Of a stretch of DNA of 57,827 nt, positions 53,711 to 57,827 are shown piece after piece. Location: contig NZ_JAMTCQ010000012.1 in the NCBI RefSeq assembly GCF_024171895.1, positions 1 through 57,827 on the forward strand. The letters are read 5' to 3'. Both the position numbers and the translations under genes were made by a program. Each line of letters starts with the position of its first letter. Positions within the stretch are counted from its first letter, which is position 1. This DNA is from Prauserella halophila. Lineage in GTDB: Bacteria; Actinomycetota; Actinomycetes; Mycobacteriales; Pseudonocardiaceae. The notes beneath the pieces were generated by a model that made no database searches, was not told the origin of the DNA, and was given only the letters and a program-made list of their open reading frames with translations.

Positions 53711-55256
53711 CGGCGGGCAGGTTCTCGAGCTGGGTCTTCAAGGTCGCCTCGAACTTGTCCCTGATGGCGCCGAGCTTCTTCTGACCGGACACGCCCTCGA
53801 CCCGCACCAGGACGTCGCCGGAGAGGTAGTGGGCACGCATCGTCGCGTGCTGGACGATCTCGCCGTCGTCCTTCTTCCGCTGGATCTCGGTGACCTGCAC
53901 CGAACCCGGCACCCCGTTGATCGAGGTGTTCTCCTGGTTGTTCTTGAGCTGGATGTCGCGCAGCTCGCTCACCGCAGCCGACGCGGCGTCCTGGTCGGCC
54001 ACCTTGACCATGAGGATCACCGTCTTCACCTTGCCGCCGTCGTGCTGGTAGACGGCGTACTTGGCGTTGCCGGGGGCGGTGCTCTGGTACGCGGAGAGCT
54101 CGTCGTCGTTGAGCAGTTTGATGTTCGCGATGTCGTCCCAGGACTTGAGCGTGTCGCTGCTGCTGTCCTCCAGCGTTCCCTCGTGGCCCTCGAGCGGCAT
54201 GTCCTCCTGCGGCTCCGGGCTCTGGCTGGTGTCGCCGCCACCGCCCTGCTGGCCCTGGTTGCCGCCGCTTGCCGTCGGCTCCCCGTCACCGGAGCCGAAC
54301 AGGAAGAACGATCCCGTGGCGACGCCCGCAAGCAGCACGATCGCCGCGACGATCGCGAAGATCTTGCCCTTGCCGCCCTTCGACTCGCTGTCGAACGAAC
54401 CCTCGGGCCCCTGGCCCCATTCGGCCGAGTTGCCGGGGGAGACGGGCGGGAACTCGCCGCCCCACGGCGGGCTCTGGTCGGTCTCGGGAGCGTTCCACGG
54501 CTGCTGTTGTGCCTGCGCGGGCTGCGGGAACCCGGCGGCGGGGGAGGCCTGCGGGTGCTGGGGGTGTTGCGGCGGCTGCGGCTGCTGAGGTTGCTGAGGC
54601 TGCTGCGGCGGGGCTACCGGCTGCACGGCCTGCGTGGCTTCGGCATCGCCCGGGCGGACGGCTTGGGTCGCCTCCGGGTCGGAAGGGCGCACGGCCTGCG
54701 TGGCCTCGGGATCGCCTCCCGGATTACCCGCCTGCGGGGGCGTCTGGCCTGCTTGCGCGGGCGGCTGGCCCGGTCCGGCAGGGGGCTGACCGGCCTGGCC
54801 CGGCTGGCCGGACTGTGGGGTCAACGGGGCGATGACCTGCGTCGAGTTGCCGTCACCACCCTGGTTCTGGGGTGGCTGTTGGGCCTGCGGCTGCGCAGGC
54901 TGTTGCGGAGCCTGGGGTTGCCCGGGCTGCTGCGGAGTCTGCTGGGACTGCTGACCCTGCGGATCCTGGGGCGGCTGTTGCGGAGCCTGCTGGGGCTGCT
55001 GCGGCGCGGCCTGCTGCTGGGCAGGGTCCGGCTGCCCGGGCTGTTGCGGCTGGGCAGGCTGCTGCGGCTGGCCCGGTTGAGCGGGCGCTTGGCCCGGTGC
55101 TTGATCCGGAGTCTGGGCCTGTGCTCCTGCGGATTCGTCACCATGCGTGACGGCTGACGACAGCACCTGGTCGCGCCGGACGCGGTAGTCGTCAGCGGAG
55201 AGTCTGCCCGCTGCAAGCTCCTCGTCCAGCTTGCGCAACTCTTCCTGCCAGGACAC
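53703..55256 (-). CDS. Single-pass protein with SHOCT-like N-terminus and Pro/Gln repeats (paralogue 1)
   Basis: 517 residues. It begins [20 protein letters not shown], a short helical SHOCT-like unit. Then about 230 residues of Pro/Gln/Ala repeats, a single membrane segment (about 301-324, IFAIVAAIVLLAGVATGSFF) and an outside domain of about 190 residues (LKSWDDIANIKLLNDDEL, VILMVKVADQDAASAA, HYLSGDVLVRVEG). The closest relative in the window is the next upstream gene, with the same plan. Function unknown. It overlaps the giant glycosyltransferase gene by 8 nt, so they are co-transcribed. Confidence 0.8.
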   Translation of the reverse strand: MSWQEELRKLDEELAAGRLSADDYRVRRDQVLSSAVTHGDESAGAQAQTPDQAPGQAPAQPGQPQQPAQPQQPGQPDPAQQQAAPQQPQQAPQQPPQDPQGQQSQQTPQQPGQPQAPQQPAQPQAQQPPQNQGGDGNSTQVIAPLTPQSGQPGQAGQPPAGPGQPPAQAGQTPPQAGNPGGDPEATQAVRPSDPEATQAVRPGDAEATQAVQPVAPPQQPQQPQQPQPPQHPQHPQASPAAGFPQPAQAQQQPWNAPETDQSPPWGGEFPPVSPGNSAEWGQGPEGSFDSESKGGKGKIFAIVAAIVLLAGVATGSFFLFGSGDGEPTASGGNQGQQGGGGDTSQSPEPQEDMPLEGHEGTLEDSSSDTLKSWDDIANIKLLNDDELSAYQSTAPGNAKYAVYQHDGGKVKTVILMVKVADQDAASAAVSELRDIQLKNNQENTSINGVPGSVQVTEIQRKKDDGEIVQHATMRAHYLSGDVLVRVEGVSGQKKLGAIRDKFEATLKTQLENLPADE

Positions 55257-55397
55257 CCCGTACCCCCTGCTCGATCAGCGCCGCCGGCTCGGACGGCCGC
55301 TTCCTGCGATGTGTTCGAACTGCGCTCATTCTGCACGGTGTGCAGGCTGTGAGGAGGTGTGGGTCATTTTGTGACCTCGTCGATTCCGGGCAGTCAC

Positions 55398-56645
55398 CTA
55401 CGACGCGGGTAGCGCGTCCTGCAGCGACACCAGCATTTCCTCGAGGCGGGTGATCAGTTCGCTCTCGTCACCGCTCATCGGCTGGGACACGCCGATACCG
55501 ACGGCACGGCTGCCGGACGCGTACCACAGAACGCTCACCCGGCCGTCGGATTGCTCTCCGGTGAAGGCGATGAACCGGGGGTCGTCGCGAAGGCGTTCGT
55601 TGGCGAACCCCTCCTTGACCAGTGTCGTGTTCATGGCGCGTTGGAGCCCGATGGCCTTCTGCTCGCTCGGGGTGCGGGCCACGACGAGGCTGTTGCCCTG
55701 CTGGCCGTCCTCGCCCTCGGAGGAGGCGCGGTAGACGACGTCGGCGACGCCGAACTTGCGCATCGACTCGGCGTCGGCCCGGGTGACGAGTCCGAGGTCG
55801 AGTGCGCGGTCCACCGACATCGTCGAGTTGTCGGGATTCGCCGTTCCTGGCAGCGCGGGCAACTGTTCCTCGAGCGCGACCTCGTCGTCGGTGCCGGCGG
55901 TGTCGTCGTCGGGGTCCGTCAGCGCGCCGGAGGTCGGTGCGGGTGCGGTCGGGCCGTCGTCGGAGCGGGAGAGCCACCATGCGCCGCCGATGACACTGCC
56001 CAGCACCACGAGGATCACCAGCGGCACGATGATCCAGGGGCTCTTGCGCTTCTTCGGTGCGGGTGAGAAGTCGGGGTAGTCGCTCGCCTGGGACGCCGCG
56101 AAGGTCTCGTTCGCGGGCGCGCCGCCCGAGCCGAAGGCGGTTGCGGAACCGAAGGCGGTTGCCGAGCCGGGGGCGGTTGCCGAGCCGTCCGCGGGCGTGT
56201 GCGGCATGAACAGCGGTGCGGGTGCGCGCCGGGCCGTCGACGGGGCATGGTTCAGCGGAGTCGGAGCGGGTGTCGTCGGCGGGGCCTGCGGAGACTGCGG
56301 AGACTGCGGAGACTGCGGGGGCTGCGGGGGCTGCGGGGCCTGCGGAGTCTCGGACGTGAGTGTGCCGGGCTGGACGTCGGCGGAGTCGCTGCCTGCGGGA
56401 AGCTGCGCGGCCGCAGCCGAGTTGGCGGCGGCCCACTTCGGTCCGTCGCCGGAGCCGTTCCCGCTGCCGGAGCCGCTGCCGCCGCCGGAGCCGGAGCCGT
56501 CGCGGTCGTCACCGGTGGCGTCGGAGCCGCCGTCGCTCGAGGCTTCGGCGATGACCTCTTCGCGTTTGCGGCGGTACTCGGCCTGGGTGAGGGCACCGGC
56601 GGTGAGCTGGGCGTCGAGACGTCTCAGCTCTTCTTGCCAGCTCAT
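55398..56645 (-). CDS. Single-pass protein with SHOCT-like N-terminus (paralogue 2)
   Basis: 415 residues from ATG at 56645 (AGGGAG before it). The start [20 protein letters not shown] is nearly the same as paralogue 1. A Ser/Gly/Asp- then Pro/Gln-rich stretch follows, a membrane segment (about 200-223, [20 protein letters not shown]), and an outside domain of about 190 residues ([36 protein letters not shown]). It lies 141 nt upstream of paralogue 1 on the same strand. Role unknown; an envelope sensor or scaffold is a guess. Confidence 0.8.
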   Translation of the reverse strand: MSWQEELRRLDAQLTAGALTQAEYRRKREEVIAEASSDGGSDATGDDRDGSGSGGGSGSGSGNGSGDGPKWAAANSAAAAQLPAGSDSADVQPGTLTSETPQAPQPPQPPQSPQSPQSPQAPPTTPAPTPLNHAPSTARRAPAPLFMPHTPADGSATAPGSATAFGSATAFGSGGAPANETFAASQASDYPDFSPAPKKRKSPWIIVPLVILVVLGSVIGGAWWLSRSDDGPTAPAPTSGALTDPDDDTAGTDDEVALEEQLPALPGTANPDNSTMSVDRALDLGLVTRADAESMRKFGVADVVYRASSEGEDGQQGNSLVVARTPSEQKAIGLQRAMNTTLVKEGFANERLRDDPRFIAFTGEQSDGRVSVLWYASGSRAVGIGVSQPMSGDESELITRLEEMLVSLQDALPAS

Positions 56646-56806
56646 GGCGGGCTCCCTGTGGTCCTTCATGCTCGGCGGGTGCGTCGGGTGGTGCAGTGGG
56701 GGTGGTGCAGTGGTGCTTGCTCGCTTTCGCCGCGGGCGCACGTACGCCGAGCACAGTACTGGCCGATGCAGGGTCGTTATCACGGTCGGAAGGAGAATGT
56801 GTCGCC

Positions 56807-56812
56807 TACCAT
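56807..56812 (+). promoter_or_regulatory. -10-like hexamer of msrA
   Basis: TACCAT ends 6 nt before ATG at 56819; AGGAGA is 20 or more nt upstream, too far for a ribosome site, so a leaderless transcript is likely. Confidence 0.45.
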
Positions 56813-56818
56813 GGCTGT

Positions 56819-57478
56819 ATGTCGCTTTTCGGTCGAGACAAGACGCGCCGGGTGCCGGCGGACGAGGCCCTGCCGGGACGTTCCGAACCGCTGGTGACGC
56901 CGGAGCTGCACGCGGTGTATCCGGACCGGCGCATCAAGCCGCCGTTCCCGGACGGTATGCGCACCGCGGTGTTCGGCCTCGGCTGTTTCTGGGGAGCCGA
57001 GCGGTTGTTCTGGATGACCGACGGCGTGTACTCGACGGCCGTCGGCTACGCGGGCGGGTACACGCCGAACCCGACGTACGAAGAGGTGTGCAGCGGCATG
57101 ACCGGCCACACCGAGGCGGTCCTCGTCGTCTACGACCCGGAACGGGTGAGCTACGAACAGCTGCTCAAGGTGTTCTGGGAGGGCCACGACCCGACGCAGG
57201 GCATGCGCCAGGGCAACGACGTCGGCACGCAGTACCGCTCCGGGATCTACTACGACGGTGACGAGCAGCGGGCCGTGGCCGAGTCCTCGCGGGAGACGTT
57301 CCAGCAGGCGCTCCGCGCCGCGGGCCAGGGCGAGATCACCACGGAACTCGCACCGCTCGGCGACTTCTACTACGCCGAGGGCTACCACCAGCAGTACCTG
57401 TACAAGGTGCCGAACGGCTACTGCGGGCTAGGCGACACGGGCGTCAGTTGCCCGGTCGGCCTCGGTGTGGAGTCGTAA
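56819..57478 (+). CDS. msrA: Peptide-methionine (S)-S-oxide reductase
   Basis: 219 residues. MsrA repairs oxidised methionine in proteins with thioredoxin as donor. The catalytic Cys56 lies in [53 protein letters not shown] and the C-terminal resolving cysteines ([15 protein letters not shown]) complete the family pattern. The ATG lies at leaderless distance from a -10-like box. It stands alone, convergent to nothing, next to the CRISPR leader. Confidence 0.96.
   Translation: MSLFGRDKTRRVPADEALPGRSEPLVTPELHAVYPDRRIKPPFPDGMRTAVFGLGCFWGAERLFWMTDGVYSTAVGYAGGYTPNPTYEEVCSGMTGHTEAVLVVYDPERVSYEQLLKVFWEGHDPTQGMRQGNDVGTQYRSGIYYDGDEQRAVAESSRETFQQALRAAGQGEITTELAPLGDFYYAEGYHQQYLYKVPNGYCGLGDTGVSCPVGLGVES

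Positions 57479-57827
<349 letters not shown>

Noticed and set aside
51263-53764. Open frame of 833 codons on the plus strand
   Set aside because: Antisense of the giant glycosyltransferase; Arg/His/Val-rich with no domains.

Overview
The window is high-GC DNA with many GTG starts and 4-nt ATGA/GTGA gene overlaps. It carries the locus trpG | pknB-pknA-pbpA-rodA-pstP-fhaB-fhaA-tRNA-Leu, in the same order as in Mycobacterium tuberculosis. With the DUF222-HNH gene, the HTH-TPR regulator, the mycofactocin-type SDR fragment and the type I-E CRISPR repeat, this points to an actinobacterium of the Pseudonocardiaceae type (Saccharomonospora, Prauserella or Amycolatopsis relatives). The genus is inference.

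Layout. 1-320: truncated IS30-like transposase on the minus strand. 506-11737: trpG on the plus strand, then the minus-strand operon for Ser/Thr phospho-signalling and cell-wall elongation (FhaA, FhaB, PstP, RodA, PbpA, PknA, PknB), and tRNA-Leu(CAG) with a terminator. 12042-19866: a Cys/Met-type PLP enzyme, then a peptide/nickel-type ABC importer (binding lipoprotein, two permeases, two ATPases) coupled to an amidase. 19969-27781: metabolic genes: an SDR remnant, a luciferase-like monooxygenase, a CitE-like lyase, an unknown protein, an NAD(P)-binding protein, a sugar-lactone oxidase, an alanine-racemase-fold enzyme and a TetR regulator. 28291-31952: two small unknown proteins, an HTH-TPR regulator and a phosphotransferase. 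32078-35093: copper-handling operon (small membrane protein, YcnI, CopC, CopD). 35195-39019: a DUF6474-like protein, a RecB/RNase H-type nuclease and a DUF222-HNH protein. 39755-45488: SDR, UDP-glucose dehydrogenase, gamma-glutamyltranspeptidase-like protein, and a membrane-anchored maltose-binding-like protein. 45636-56645: envelope block with a decayed VOC/SnoaL gene, an acyltransferase with a huge disordered tail, a PIG-V-like mannosyltransferase, a 1284-residue GT-GT-FkbM protein and two paralogous single-pass proteins. 56819-57827: msrA and the leader end of a type I-E CRISPR array.

How the genes work together. PknA/PknB and PstP form an opposing kinase/phosphatase pair that can tune the adjacent RodA/PbpA elongation machinery, with FHA proteins as phospho-threonine readers. 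The importer and amidase look like one uptake-and-hydrolysis unit. The envelope block (Ugd, acyltransferase, mannosyltransferase, multi-domain glycosyltransferase) suggests building and decorating surface glycans.

Beyond genes, the window has several short repeat families: a palindromic element inserted in frame in an ATPase gene, a 21-bp tandem unit sitting behind stop codons, 18-bp repeats that each carry an in-frame TAG, and REP-like hairpins. Several genes have a -10-like hexamer 6-7 nt before the start codon, the pattern of leaderless transcripts.
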